Source of the DNA: Croceicoccus pelagius
Lineage (GTDB): Bacteria > Pseudomonadota > Alphaproteobacteria > Sphingomonadales > Sphingomonadaceae
DNA: 64,000 nucleotides
Reading direction: 5' to 3'
NCBI RefSeq assembly: GCF_001661915.1
Contig: NZ_LYWY01000019.1
Coordinates: 62,001-126,000, forward strand
Shown: positions 49,468 through 59,122 of the stretch, piece by piece
Position numbering within the stretch: position 1 is the first letter of the stretch
How the letters are laid out: each line of letters starts with the position of its first letter
The notes under the pieces: model-generated
Told to the model about the DNA's origin: nothing
The model's input: the letters and a program-made list of their open reading frames with translations, nothing else
Databases searched by the model: none
Made by a program: the position numbers and the translations under genes

Positions 49468-50751
49468 TTATCTTGTCACCTGATTCGCGCGGAATGTCAC
49501 AAATGCCGCCCACCCGGCCATGACAGCCATAGACACTGCCATGACGATCGGTGTCGTCCAACCGGCAATGACGGCCAGCCCCAGTACGACACACTGTGTC
49601 ACCCGGTCCTCGAAGAAGGGCCGCGCATGGGGAACGGGAAACAGGACCGCGCCCAGACGGACTAAACAGACGAAAACGGTCGATGCGAACCACGGGCCCA
49701 GTGCCCCGAGCCGCTCACCTTCGATAGATCCGGTGAGCGCCAGGGCGAGAACAACGAATAACAGCAGGTCGATTGCGAGATGCACGATAGTCGGCCTGCG
49801 GTCGGGCATAGCGGCGTCGATCCTGCCCTGCCGCTCCGCCTTGTCGAGAATGATCGCGCAGCGCACCACCAGCCACGTGGCCGCGATGGAGAAGAAGGCA
49901 GCCGCGAACATGGCGAAGCCCGCAAAGGCAACAGCGGCTGCCGCTGGCAGGATCGCTGCCCACCATACGAGGATGGCCGACCGGTCCGCCTCGAACAGGC
50001 GATTGCCGAATTTCCCGACGATCAGGCCCGCAAGCTTTGCACCTGGCGTCTTGCCATGCGCTTCGGCAAGGCTGAGGCGAAGACGATGCGCCTCGATCGC
50101 CTGCCCCTCACTCTCGCTGCGCACGATGACCCACCGCCTGTCGGGAAGTGCCTGCGGATCGACGGCGCGTTGCGTGACGCCTGCCATCAACGCAATGCGC
50201 AGCAGCGAGGAGGCAACGTCGCAATCGCGCGGCAACTGACGTAACCGCTCGGCCAAGGCACCGGGAATGACGAGAATACCGCCCCAGGCAAGTTCCGCAT
50301 CGATCCGCTCGAACCCTGCCTCAAGCCCCTCCTCCACCGGAAGCGTCGCGATGCCGGACTGCTTCAGGAGCGGAACCGCCAGTACCGGATCGGCCAGCAG
50401 CGCATCGCCGAACACGACCAGTTCGTCTGCTGCCGTGACTTCGGAACAGAGCGCGGGCGCATCGGCGATGACCCGTGCCTCCAGCTTCATCTCGCTCGCC
50501 AAGGCAACGACATCGTCGAGGCCGACCGTGCGCCTGTCGGCGAGCAGTAGGATCCGCTGCGCACCCGTTGCTTCGGCCAGTTCCAGCTGACGCTCGACAA
50601 CGGTCTCGCCGCCTACGCGCAGGCCGGCACGTGTCAGCAGGCCGTCGACGGCCAGCGGCTCCAGCATGGAAAGTACGGCAATTCGCAAGTTTCGTGGCCC
50701 CTGTGCCGCCGGATCAGTCCGGGCAGCTCGTTCGCGATCAAGTTCCAGCAC
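49468..50751 (-). CDS. Nucleotidyltransferase-like protein with C-terminal membrane domain
   Basis: 427 residues. The N-terminal 240 residues resemble a sugar-nucleotide-type transferase fold (VGGETVVERQLELAEATGAQ, then VVFGDALLADP) but the usual GxGTRL signature is absent. From about residue 265 to the end there are six or so membrane helices. The architecture recalls bifunctional cytidylyltransferase/CDP-alcohol phosphotransferases, without their DG(x)2AR motif that I could see. Possibly lipid or polysaccharide precursor synthesis. It is the first gene of a three-gene minus-strand operon. Confidence 0.6.
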   Translation of the reverse strand: MLELDRERAARTDPAAQGPRNLRIAVLSMLEPLAVDGLLTRAGLRVGGETVVERQLELAEATGAQRILLLADRRTVGLDDVVALASEMKLEARVIADAPALCSEVTAADELVVFGDALLADPVLAVPLLKQSGIATLPVEEGLEAGFERIDAELAWGGILVIPGALAERLRQLPRDCDVASSLLRIALMAGVTQRAVDPQALPDRRWVIVRSESEGQAIEAHRLRLSLAEAHGKTPGAKLAGLIVGKFGNRLFEADRSAILVWWAAILPAAAAVAFAGFAMFAAAFFSIAATWLVVRCAIILDKAERQGRIDAAMPDRRPTIVHLAIDLLLFVVLALALTGSIEGERLGALGPWFASTVFVCLVRLGAVLFPVPHARPFFEDRVTQCVVLGLAVIAGWTTPIVMAVSMAVMAGWAAFVTFRANQVTR

Positions 50752-50890
50752 GGTTCATGGATCGCCCTGCGCCACTCTGCAAGATGGCGCTGCCGGATTG
50801 TCCTTAACCCTTGGAAATCCGTGGATGAGGCCGGGGAAAACGGAAGATTTCTCACGTGCGCGCGCGTTCATTCGGTGTTAGTCATGCGCC

Positions 50891-53800
50891 ATGACAAAGC
50901 AGCGGAACATCGTCGCCTTCGGCGGACAAGGCAGCGAAGAAGAATTCGTGGAAACGACGGGTGCGGAAACCGCGCCTGCCGAAGAAGAGTACACGGCGAG
51001 CGAGGACTGGTACGAAGAACCGGTGCGAAGCCGCAATCTCTCGTGGCTCGTCCCGACGCTCGGTATCGTGGCGCTGTTCGCTTGGACCGCGTTCTTTGCC
51101 TGGGCCAACCAGGCTTCGCTGCTCTCTGGCCCCATACCGGCCGAATGGACCGCCCTGCTCGCGCAGTGGGCCATGCCCGCCGCTCTTGTCGTCACGCTCT
51201 GGATGCTGGCCATGCGCCACAGCAGGGTCGAGGCCGGACGCTTCGCCGATGCCGCCGCCAGCCTTCGCGCAGAATCCGCCGCGCTCGAAGATCGTCTCGG
51301 CCACGTGAACTCGGAACTGAGCATCGCGCGCGAGTTCATCATCGCGCAGGGCCGCGACCTCGAGGCGCTCGGCCGCATCGCCAGCGAACGCCTCGGCGAA
51401 AGCGCGAACAAGCTGGAGGCGCTGATCTCGGATAATTCCGAACGCGTCGATCGCCTCCAGACCGTGAGCACCGCTGCGCTGGAAAACATGGAAAAGCTGC
51501 GCGGCCAGCTTCCCGTCGTCACCAATGCGACGCGCGACCTCACCAACAACATCGGCCAGGCAGGCCAGGGCGCGAGCATGCAGCTTGAACGCCTGTCCGA
51601 AGGCTTCGACAAGATCGGCGAGGCGGGCGAGGCGAGCACGCTGAAGATCGACGCGATGCGCGAACGCGTGAACGATGTTCTGGGCGAGTTCAATCGCTGT
51701 TCCGAACAACTCGGCCAGATCGCCAGGGATCGCTTCGAGGCGCTCGACGCCGAGGGCGCGGCCCTTCGCGAACGTATGGACGAGCAGGAAATCGCCGCAC
51801 TCGCCGCCGTGCGAAAGCGTGCGGACGATCTTGAAGGCATGCTGGAAAGCATTCGAGCCAAGCTCTCCGATGCCGAGGGCTTTGCGCTCAAGTCCTTGCG
51901 TGAACGTCTCTCGACGCTTGGGGCCGACGCCGACAATCTCGGCGAGCGCCTGAAGAGTGGCGAAGCGGCTGCCATGGATGGCTGGCGCGACCGGCTTGCC
52001 GTTATCGAGAGCGATACCCGCGCGCTGTTTGTCCAGCTCGACAACAATTCCGCCGAGGCGCTGGACGCTGCCGGTGCCCGGGTGGCCGCGCTGTCCTCGG
52101 AAATCAGCCGCCTCCACGGCGACCTGCGCCGCCAAGGCGAAACTCTCGATACCCAGATCGAGGAACGCTACGCGAAGAGCGAAGATGCCAATCGCGGGCT
52201 GGCAGAGCGTCTCTCCGCCCTCGTCGCGGGGCTCGACAGCGAGATCGAGGCCCGCCGCGTCCGCGGCGCGCAATCGAGCCGTGCGCTGGTCGAGGAACTT
52301 GCAACGACTTTCGCGCAGCTCGACGCCGGCATTGAGGACCGCGTCGCCCGTGGCGAAGAAACAAGCCGCGTTCTGACCGAAAAGATCGGCGAGGCCCTCG
52401 CCCATCTCGATGCGCAAATCGACGCGCGTGCCGAGATCAGCGAGCAGAAAAGCAAGGCGTTGGCCGCGCGCGTCGCTTCGTCGCTTGCCTCGCTGGACGA
52501 GGAAATCGCCCAGCGCGCCCAGCGCGGCGAAGAAGCAGGCCGCGCAATGACGAGCGGCGTTTCGACCGCCCTCACCTCGCTCGACAGCGAGATCGAGGTC
52601 CGCGAGGAACGCGGTCGCGAAGCCGCTTCGCTCATGTCCGAAAGCCTGCGCACCGCGCTCGACGCACTCGATAGCGAAATCGCACGCCGCCGCGCTCACA
52701 GTCGCGAAGCCGCGCGCGAACTGGCCGAAGGTTACGCCGACGAACTGGCCGAACTCGACCGCCAGCTTACCGAACGCCGCGAACGTCACGAGGAAGCGGG
52801 CCGCGACCTGTCGAACAAGCTGCTGGACCTGCTGGTCCAGTTCGACGGCGAATTCGAGACACGCCGCGCCCGTCATCTCGAAGCGACCGAAGCACTTGGC
52901 CGCCATGCCCAGCGCATCGCCGACCAGCTTGGCGACTATGGTTCACGCATGGACGCCGCCGCGGGACAGGGCCGCGAGGCGGAGCAGGCCATCGTCAACG
53001 GCCTCAACCTCCTGTCCGAAAAGCTTGCCGCAAGCCGCGATGCGCTGACCGGCACGGACAGTGCCATCCTTGGCCTGACCGACAGTTCGGTGCGCCTGCT
53101 CGAACTGATCGAGGCAAGCTCGCGCCACACGCGCGAAGCACTACCCGGCGCGCTGTCCGAAGCAGAAGGGCGACTCGACGACGTGTCCGGCCGGATCGAG
53201 GCCATGCGCCTCATGCTCAGCCAGGCTGGCGAACGGGGCGAAGAACTGGGCCGCGCCGTCGACACAACGCGCGAGGCCACCCGCTCCGCCCTTGCCGAAA
53301 TTGAAGGCCTGCACGACACGCTGCACGAACGTGGTTCGGCGCATGCCACGCAGCTTGGCGACTTGCGAGAAACGCTGTCGCAGGCACGCAAGGACAGCGA
53401 AGCGATGGCGACTGCCGCCGAGGCGACGCTCAACGGAGCAATCGCGCGCCTTGCCGAAGCGAGCCGCGAAGCCGTTGCCAACATCGAGGGTACGTCGTCC
53501 GAAGCCGTCCGCTCGATTGCCGAGAAGCTGGCCAAGGAAAGCGGCATCGTCGTCACCGAGGCCCTGCGCGAAAGCACGAGCGACGCGCTCGAAGGGCTCG
53601 ACACCGCCGTCAGCAAGGCGACCGAAGCCGCGCGCGAAGCCGCAGCGGAACTGCGCGAGCAGCTTGGCCGTGTCGACGAGATCACGGGGCACCTCGAAGC
53701 CCGCATCGTCGCTGCGCGTCAGCGCGCCGAAGAGGACATCGACGATCACTTTGCGCGCCGCGTCTCCCAGATCACCGAATCGCTCAACTCGACCGCAATC

Positions 53801-54115
53801 GACATCGACAAGGTTCTATCGGCCGAAGTCAGCGAAGCCTCATGGCAGGCTTATCTGAAAGGCGAGCGCGGCATCTTCACCCGCCGCGCGGTGCGCCTGA
53901 TCGATTCCGGCGACGCCAGGCAGATCGTCGAGCACTACGAGGCAGAGGAAGAGTTCCGCGAGCACGTAAACCGCTACATCCACGACTTCGAAGGCATGCT
54001 GCGCAACCTGCTCGCCACCCGCGAAGGCAACTCGCTGGCGGTAACGGTGCTGTCGTCGGATATGGGCAAACTCTACGTCGCGCTGGCGCAGGCGATCGAA
54101 CGCTTGCGCCGCTAA
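50891..54115 (+). CDS. Large coiled-coil membrane protein with eight 29-residue repeats
   Basis: 1074 residues. A short acidic cytoplasmic N-terminus (1-47) is followed by two membrane helices (about 50-70 and 85-107), then about 870 residues of nearly continuous helix rich in Ala, Glu, Arg and Leu, and a conserved-looking C-terminal region (about 975-1074, WQAYLKGERGIFTRRAVRLI to the end). The layout matches polarity/scaffold proteins of the TipN kind in Caulobacter, but identity is not shown. An internal tandem repeat occupies residues 448-679. Confidence 0.75.
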   Translation: MTKQRNIVAFGGQGSEEEFVETTGAETAPAEEEYTASEDWYEEPVRSRNLSWLVPTLGIVALFAWTAFFAWANQASLLSGPIPAEWTALLAQWAMPAALVVTLWMLAMRHSRVEAGRFADAAASLRAESAALEDRLGHVNSELSIAREFIIAQGRDLEALGRIASERLGESANKLEALISDNSERVDRLQTVSTAALENMEKLRGQLPVVTNATRDLTNNIGQAGQGASMQLERLSEGFDKIGEAGEASTLKIDAMRERVNDVLGEFNRCSEQLGQIARDRFEALDAEGAALRERMDEQEIAALAAVRKRADDLEGMLESIRAKLSDAEGFALKSLRERLSTLGADADNLGERLKSGEAAAMDGWRDRLAVIESDTRALFVQLDNNSAEALDAAGARVAALSSEISRLHGDLRRQGETLDTQIEERYAKSEDANRGLAERLSALVAGLDSEIEARRVRGAQSSRALVEELATTFAQLDAGIEDRVARGEETSRVLTEKIGEALAHLDAQIDARAEISEQKSKALAARVASSLASLDEEIAQRAQRGEEAGRAMTSGVSTALTSLDSEIEVREERGREAASLMSESLRTALDALDSEIARRRAHSREAARELAEGYADELAELDRQLTERRERHEEAGRDLSNKLLDLLVQFDGEFETRRARHLEATEALGRHAQRIADQLGDYGSRMDAAAGQGREAEQAIVNGLNLLSEKLAASRDALTGTDSAILGLTDSSVRLLELIEASSRHTREALPGALSEAEGRLDDVSGRIEAMRLMLSQAGERGEELGRAVDTTREATRSALAEIEGLHDTLHERGSAHATQLGDLRETLSQARKDSEAMATAAEATLNGAIARLAEASREAVANIEGTSSEAVRSIAEKLAKESGIVVTEALRESTSDALEGLDTAVSKATEAAREAAAELREQLGRVDEITGHLEARIVAARQRAEEDIDDHFARRVSQITESLNSTAIDIDKVLSAEVSEASWQAYLKGERGIFTRRAVRLIDSGDARQIVEHYEAEEEFREHVNRYIHDFEGMLRNLLATREGNSLAVTVLSSDMGKLYVALAQAIERLRR
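52232..52927 (+). repeat. Eight tandem 29-residue coding repeats in the coiled-coil protein
   Basis: Eight units of 87 bases, each starting Leu/Phe-Asp (LDSEIEARR, LDAGIEDRV, LDAQIDARA, LDEEIAQRA, LDSEIEVRE, LDSEIARRR, LDRQLTERR, FDGEFETRR), in phase from residue 448 to 679. Units are diverged in DNA. Twenty-nine residues over eight helical turns suits a straight to slightly right-handed coil. Confidence 0.8.
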
Positions 54116-54125
54116 GCGCGGGCGT

Positions 54126-54440
54126 TCAGTCTTTCGCGGTTTCGCGCATCCAGATCTGCTCTTCCACGATCTCCTTCGGAGGGTGGATAAAGTTCAGATC
54201 GGCGACGGTGATCCAGCCATTGACGTAATTGGCGTAAAAGAGCGCACAAAGGATCGCAGCAAGGATCGTCGCGCGGATGGCGACGCGACCCGGGCGAAAA
54301 TTGCTAGGCGCGGAATCGGCCTGCCCGGGGACAAGTTCCTCTCCGGCTTCGCGGTGGGTGCGAATGCCGAAGGGCATGACAATGAACGCGCTCATCACCC
54401 AGAAAAGCAGGTAGATCGCAAGGACCGAGGTCCACTGCAT
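54126..54440 (-). CDS. DUF1467 family membrane protein
   Basis: 104 residues, two membrane helices (about 6-26 and 55-75) with the conserved MPFGIRTHREAGEE segment between them and a C-terminal FIHPPKEIVEEQIW. This is the DUF1467 pattern found next to RNase J and complex I genes in alphaproteobacteria. It begins 12 bases after the RNase J stop. Function unknown. Confidence 0.88.
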   Translation of the reverse strand: MQWTSVLAIYLLFWVMSAFIVMPFGIRTHREAGEELVPGQADSAPSNFRPGRVAIRATILAAILCALFYANYVNGWITVADLNFIHPPKEIVEEQIWMRETAKD

Positions 54441-54451
54441 CGCTTAAACTC

Positions 54452-56101
54452 CTAGTCGAAATCCTGCACGGTCACTTGCGGGTTTTTGCCCGACCAGCGC
54501 CGCGCCGCTCGGCGAACGGCGAGCCGGACCGCTTCGTGAATCGCATCGCGGTCCTTCGTACGCCCGCCCTTCAGCCTCTTGACCGCCTTGGACAAGTCGT
54601 CCTGCGCCTCTGCGATGAAATCCGCCTCATCCTCGTCCAACGGCAGGCCGATGGGCAGGATGATCGGGTCCGCTTTCGACGCTACCGGAGGGAGGGTCAC
54701 CACGATGTGACCGTTCTGCGAAAGCCGGCGCCTCTCGACGATCGTCTCCCCATCGGCAGGCACGATAATGTCACCGTCAAGGACAAGGCGACCCGTACGG
54801 GTTTCACCGATCTTGCCTGGCTTGCCCGGGGCGAGACGGACGATATCGCCGTTCTTCTGAAACACGCGCGACGGAATGCCAGCCTCTGCGCCGACCTTCA
54901 CCTGCTCACGCATGTGCCTAATTTCGCCATGAACCGGCACGAGCACTTCGGGCCGCAGCCACGAATAGAGTGCTTCGAGTTCGGGCCGGCCGGGATGCCC
55001 GGAGACGTGGATCAGCTCCTGCCGGTCGGTCACGATCTTGATCTCCCGGTCGGCGAGCTGGTTCATGATACGCCCGATCTGAAGCTCGTTGCCCGGAATC
55101 TGACGGCTCGAGAACAGCACAACGTCGCCCTTGTCGAGTTCAAGAGGATGCGATTCCGAGGCAATACGGGCGAGCGCTGCGCGAGGCTCGCCCTGGCCGC
55201 CGGTGGCGATGATCAGGATATCGCCGCGTGGCAGGCGCATGGCGGTGTCGAAATCGACCGTCTCGGGAAAGTTCTGCAGATAGCCATTGTCCTTGGCCAC
55301 CGTAATAATCCGGTCAAGCGAACGACCTGCGACACAAAGCTGGCGGCCCGTTTCCTTGGCGACCTGCCCAAGAGTCTGCAGACGCGCGACGTTCGATGCG
55401 AACGTGGTTACGAGAACCCGTTTGCCGTGATGGCGAGCGATTTCGGCATCGAGCGCCAGCCTGACAGCCCCTTCCGAACCTGACGGTTCGGGATTGAAGA
55501 CGTTGGTGGAGTCGCAGACGAGAGCAAGTATTCCCCCGTCGCCGATTTCGGTCAGTTCCTCGGGGGTGCTCGGCTCGCCGATCTGCGGATCGTCGTCCAG
55601 CTTCCAGTCGCCCGTGTGGAAGACGCGCCCGTAAGGCGTGTCGATCAGCACCGCGTTGCCCTCTGCGATCGAGTGGGCGAGCGGGACGTACCGGACTTTG
55701 AAGGGCCCTTCACCGCCGGGCGCGAACTCGTCGAGATGATCGATGATGTGGAGTTCGACCGTCTCGGTCAGGTCCGCCTCTTCCAGCTTGCGCAGGACCA
55801 ATTCGGCCGTGAACGGCGTCGCGTAAAGCGGCACGCCGAGGTCGGCGGCGAAGTATGGAATCGCGCCGATGTGGTCTTCGTGAGCATGGGTGAGCACGAT
55901 GCCGAGCAGGTCGTCACAACGCTCCTCGATGAATTCGAGATCGGCGAAGACAAGGTCAACGCCCGGATAGCCGGGATCGGCAAAGCTCATGCCAAGGTCG
56001 ACCATCAGCCATTTCCCGTCCGCCCCGTAAAGGTTGACGTTCATGCCGATCTCGCCCGACCCGCCGAGCGCGAGGAAAAGCAGTTCTTTTTCTGGAGTCA
56101 T
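54452..56101 (-). CDS. rnj: Ribonuclease J
   Basis: 549 residues. Metallo-beta-lactamase/beta-CASP nuclease with GGSGEIGMN at the start, the zinc motif [10 protein letters not shown], and the beta-CASP elements HTGDWKLD and SGHPGRPE. It acts as 5'-3' exonuclease and endonuclease in RNA maturation. It overlaps the coaX stop by four bases and belongs to the long nuo operon. Confidence 0.95.
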   Translation of the reverse strand: MTPEKELLFLALGGSGEIGMNVNLYGADGKWLMVDLGMSFADPGYPGVDLVFADLEFIEERCDDLLGIVLTHAHEDHIGAIPYFAADLGVPLYATPFTAELVLRKLEEADLTETVELHIIDHLDEFAPGGEGPFKVRYVPLAHSIAEGNAVLIDTPYGRVFHTGDWKLDDDPQIGEPSTPEELTEIGDGGILALVCDSTNVFNPEPSGSEGAVRLALDAEIARHHGKRVLVTTFASNVARLQTLGQVAKETGRQLCVAGRSLDRIITVAKDNGYLQNFPETVDFDTAMRLPRGDILIIATGGQGEPRAALARIASESHPLELDKGDVVLFSSRQIPGNELQIGRIMNQLADREIKIVTDRQELIHVSGHPGRPELEALYSWLRPEVLVPVHGEIRHMREQVKVGAEAGIPSRVFQKNGDIVRLAPGKPGKIGETRTGRLVLDGDIIVPADGETIVERRRLSQNGHIVVTLPPVASKADPIILPIGLPLDEDEADFIAEAQDDLSKAVKRLKGGRTKDRDAIHEAVRLAVRRAARRWSGKNPQVTVQDFD

Positions 56102-56886
56102 CGCCCGCGTGTAGAGGCTCTTTCGGCGAGAATAGCCAGTCCCTTTAATGTGAGGTCGACATCAATCTCGTCGAAAGCATCGGTATGCCTGTCAAACAGG
56201 AGCGCGAGGCCGCCCGTCGCGATGACCTTTGCCGGGCGCCCAATCTCTGCCTTGAGACGAGACACGAGGCCTTCGATCATGGCGATGTAACCCCAGAAAA
56301 CACCGATATGCATCTGCGCCTCGGTGTTGCGACCGATCAGCGTCTGGGTGCCCGTCGGTGCCTCGATCGCTATACGGGGCAGCTTGGCGGCAGCATTCAC
56401 CAGCGCGTCGAGCGAAAGGTTGATGCCGGGTGCGATGATGCCGCCCTTGTAGGCACCGTTGAAATCGACCACGTCGAAAGTCGTCGCCGTGCCGAAATCG
56501 ATGACGATCAGGTCCTCGGGATGTCCATCGTGCGCTGCGATCGTGTTTACTGCACGGTCCGCACCCAGCGAGGCCGGTTCATCGACGTCGATTGCGATGC
56601 CCCAATCGGCCCCGGTCTCACCTGCGAAAATCGGCGGCTTGCCGAAGTACTTTTCGCCCAGCACCTGAAGATTGTGCCGCGCGCGCGGAACGACGGTCGA
56701 GACAATGACGTTGTCGACAACTTCAAAGGTCAACCCTTCGAGCGTAAAGAGCTGCATCAGCCAAACGGCATATTCGTCAGCGGTACGGCGTGCATCGGTC
56801 GCGATCCGCCAGCGCGTACGCACCTCGCGGCCTTCCATCAGCGCGAAGACGATATTGGTATTTCCGACGTCGCACGCCAGCAGCAT
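56098..56886 (-). CDS. coaX: Type III pantothenate kinase
   Basis: 262 residues from the ATG at 56884-56886 ([16 protein letters not shown], the P-loop-like DxGNT motif). [10 protein letters not shown] and AGADRAVN-like GADRAVNTI motifs match CoaX. It phosphorylates pantothenate, the first step to coenzyme A, and unlike PanK I it is not inhibited by CoA. It starts one base after the birA stop. Confidence 0.94.
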   Translation of the reverse strand: MLLACDVGNTNIVFALMEGREVRTRWRIATDARRTADEYAVWLMQLFTLEGLTFEVVDNVIVSTVVPRARHNLQVLGEKYFGKPPIFAGETGADWGIAIDVDEPASLGADRAVNTIAAHDGHPEDLIVIDFGTATTFDVVDFNGAYKGGIIAPGINLSLDALVNAAAKLPRIAIEAPTGTQTLIGRNTEAQMHIGVFWGYIAMIEGLVSRLKAEIGRPAKVIATGGLALLFDRHTDAFDEIDVDLTLKGLAILAERASTRGR

Positions 56887-56887
56887 C

Positions 56888-57628
56888 TCAGGCTCCCTCT
56901 TCGCCGATGAGCGAAACTTCGCCCGCGTGGATGACACGCACAGTGCCATTGGCCAAGCGCATCATCAGAGCGCCGTCCTGGTCTATTCCGGCGAAAGTGC
57001 CGTCCTCGATCGTATCGGTCACACCGACATAGCGCAACGGCGCGCCGATGTGCGGGCCGCGGATCGTCCAGCGCGATATCGTCTCGCCAAGGCCGGATTT
57101 GCGCCAGCTCGAAAGCTCCGCAGCCATACGGCGTGTAAGCTCTTCGGCAAAATCGTCGCGGTCGACGGACAAACCGTGAGACGCGATTGCCGCCGCCACG
57201 CGATCAGCCAAATCGGGCGCATACGCGAGGTTCACCCCGATCCCGATCACGACTGCATCACCCGCGCGTTCCAAAAGGATTCCCGCCAGCTTCGCCCCGT
57301 CGAGCAGAACGTCGTTCGGCCACTTGAGCAGGAGCCCCTGCGCCCGGCCGAGAAATTTCGATATCGCCTCGTAAACTGCGACACCGGCTACGAGGGCCAG
57401 CGTTTGCGGAGCCGGATCGGAACTTCGCAAATACACCAGCGTCGAGCCCATGAAATTGCCCGCGCCGTCGGACCATTCGCGGCCAAGTCTGCCCCTGCCC
57501 TCGCTTTGCCGATCGGCGACCAGCCATGTACCTTCTTCCGCCGCTTCACCCGAGGCGAGGCGGCGGAGAAGTTCCGCATTGGTCGAGCCGATCTGCCCGA
57601 CCGTTTCGATGCGATGGCCGCTGGTCAT
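56888..57628 (-). CDS. birA: Biotin--[acetyl-CoA-carboxylase] ligase
   Basis: 246 residues, catalytic form without an N-terminal DNA-binding helix-turn-helix, so it is not the BirA repressor type. Biotin-binding [19 protein letters not shown] and [10 protein letters not shown] are present. It attaches biotin to the AccB carrier protein. Its start is 12 bases after the nuoN stop, within the operon. Confidence 0.93.
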   Translation of the reverse strand: MTSGHRIETVGQIGSTNAELLRRLASGEAAEEGTWLVADRQSEGRGRLGREWSDGAGNFMGSTLVYLRSSDPAPQTLALVAGVAVYEAISKFLGRAQGLLLKWPNDVLLDGAKLAGILLERAGDAVVIGIGVNLAYAPDLADRVAAAIASHGLSVDRDDFAEELTRRMAAELSSWRKSGLGETISRWTIRGPHIGAPLRYVGVTDTIEDGTFAGIDQDGALMMRLANGTVRVIHAGEVSLIGEEGA

Positions 57629-57640
57629 GCGGCGCCCCCC

Positions 57641-59122
57641 TTAGCCTGCGAAGTAGAGGGCGGCCGATGCCTTGTCGGCAAGGTCGCCCAGCCAAGGCGT
57701 GAGGAGGTACCCGAGCGGCGAGATGAACAGGCTGGCGATCAGCAGGACGACCTTGTGCGCTAGTGCATCGACACCGCTTTCACCGTCTCGCGCGACCACG
57801 TTCGCCGGTTCGTCGAAAAACACGATCTTCACGACCTTAAGGTAGTAGAAAGCGCCAATCACCGAGGCTGCGATACCGATGGCCGCCAGCGCGACGAGGT
57901 CGGCGTTCACCGCGGCCTGGAAGACCACGAACTTGCCCCAGAAGCCGAACAGCGGCGGAATACCGGCAAGGCTGAACATGACCGCAGCAAGCGCCCATGC
58001 CAGCGCCGGACGTGTGCGCGAAAGACCTGCCATATCGGCAATCGCCTCAACCGGGCGGCCTTCGGCATCGCGCAGCAAGAGCACGACGACAAACCCAGCA
58101 ACGCTCATCGCGACGTAGATCGCGAGGTAGACGAGCATGGCAGATGCACCTTCCTGCGTCGCGGCTGCAAGGCCGATCAGCAGGAAGCCGACGTTGTTGA
58201 TAGACGAATAGGCGAGCAGGCGTTTAATGTTCGACTGACCGATCGCACCCAGCGCACCGACCACAATCGAGGCCAGCGAGACGAAGATCACGATCTGCTG
58301 CCACGCATCGACTTGCGTACCGAAAGCACCCAGCGCAACGCGCATGGTGAGCGCGAGGGCGGCGACCTTCGGCGCGGTGGCGAAGAAGGTCGTTACCGGC
58401 GTCGGCGCACCTTCGTAAACGTCGGGCGTCCACATGTGGAACGGCACGGCGCTTATCTTGAAGGCCAGACCCGCGAGCACGAAGATCAGGCCGACGAGAG
58501 CGCCGGTTGCCAGCGTCCCGTCCATCGCCAGCGCGACGGCAGCAAAGTTGGTCGAGCCGGTGAAACCGTAAGTCAGGCTCATGCCGAACAGGATGATGCC
58601 CGATGCCAGCGCGCCCAGCACGAAGTACTTGAGACCCGCTTCGGCCGAACGCTCGTCATCCCGCAGGAACGAGGCCAGTACGTAGGCGGCAAGGCTGTTC
58701 AGTTCGAGACCGATGTAGAGCGACAGGAAGTCGGTCGCCGAAACCATCATGTTCATGCCGAGGACAGCGAACAGGACGAGGATCGGGTATTCGGCCCGCA
58801 TCGCACCAACGCGATCGAAAAAGCGCGGCGCGACGATGAGCGAGGCGATGCCCGAGGCGTAGATAAGCAGCTTGGCAAAGGCCGAGAAGGCGTCAGCCGT
58901 GTACTGGCCCGAGAACGCTACGCGCTCCGGTCCCATCAGACCGCCGCACAGCGCGGGCGCGGCGATGAAGGCGCAGGCGACCAGCGCGGCAACCGCGACG
59001 ATCGAGATCAGGCGCGATGACTTGTCGCCCATCCACGCTGCCGCGAGCAGCAGGACGAGGCCGACGACGGTCAGCAGTTCCTCCGCGGCGATCAGCGCCA
59101 GCGACTGGGAGAAATCGGTCAT
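57641..59122 (-). CDS. nuoN: NADH-quinone oxidoreductase subunit N
   Basis: 493 residues, about 14 membrane helices of the antiporter-like (Mrp) type. AGLAFKISAVPFHMWTPDVYEG with the key helix-7/8 Lys and His region is diagnostic, as is SNIKRLLAYSSINNVGF. Proton-pumping arm of complex I. It overlaps the nuoM stop by four bases. Confidence 0.96.
   Translation of the reverse strand: MTDFSQSLALIAAEELLTVVGLVLLLAAAWMGDKSSRLISIVAVAALVACAFIAAPALCGGLMGPERVAFSGQYTADAFSAFAKLLIYASGIASLIVAPRFFDRVGAMRAEYPILVLFAVLGMNMMVSATDFLSLYIGLELNSLAAYVLASFLRDDERSAEAGLKYFVLGALASGIILFGMSLTYGFTGSTNFAAVALAMDGTLATGALVGLIFVLAGLAFKISAVPFHMWTPDVYEGAPTPVTTFFATAPKVAALALTMRVALGAFGTQVDAWQQIVIFVSLASIVVGALGAIGQSNIKRLLAYSSINNVGFLLIGLAAATQEGASAMLVYLAIYVAMSVAGFVVVLLLRDAEGRPVEAIADMAGLSRTRPALAWALAAVMFSLAGIPPLFGFWGKFVVFQAAVNADLVALAAIGIAASVIGAFYYLKVVKIVFFDEPANVVARDGESGVDALAHKVVLLIASLFISPLGYLLTPWLGDLADKASAALYFAG

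Noticed and set aside
50882-52906. Long minus-strand open frame of about 674 codons opposite the coiled-coil gene
   Set aside because: High-GC, biased codon use in the real gene keeps the opposite frame open. The product is repetitive because the real gene has repeats, and it has no sensible start.
52232-52927. Repeats as a CRISPR-like or mobile array
   Set aside because: The 87-base period is coding, diverged at DNA level and in frame with a coiled coil.
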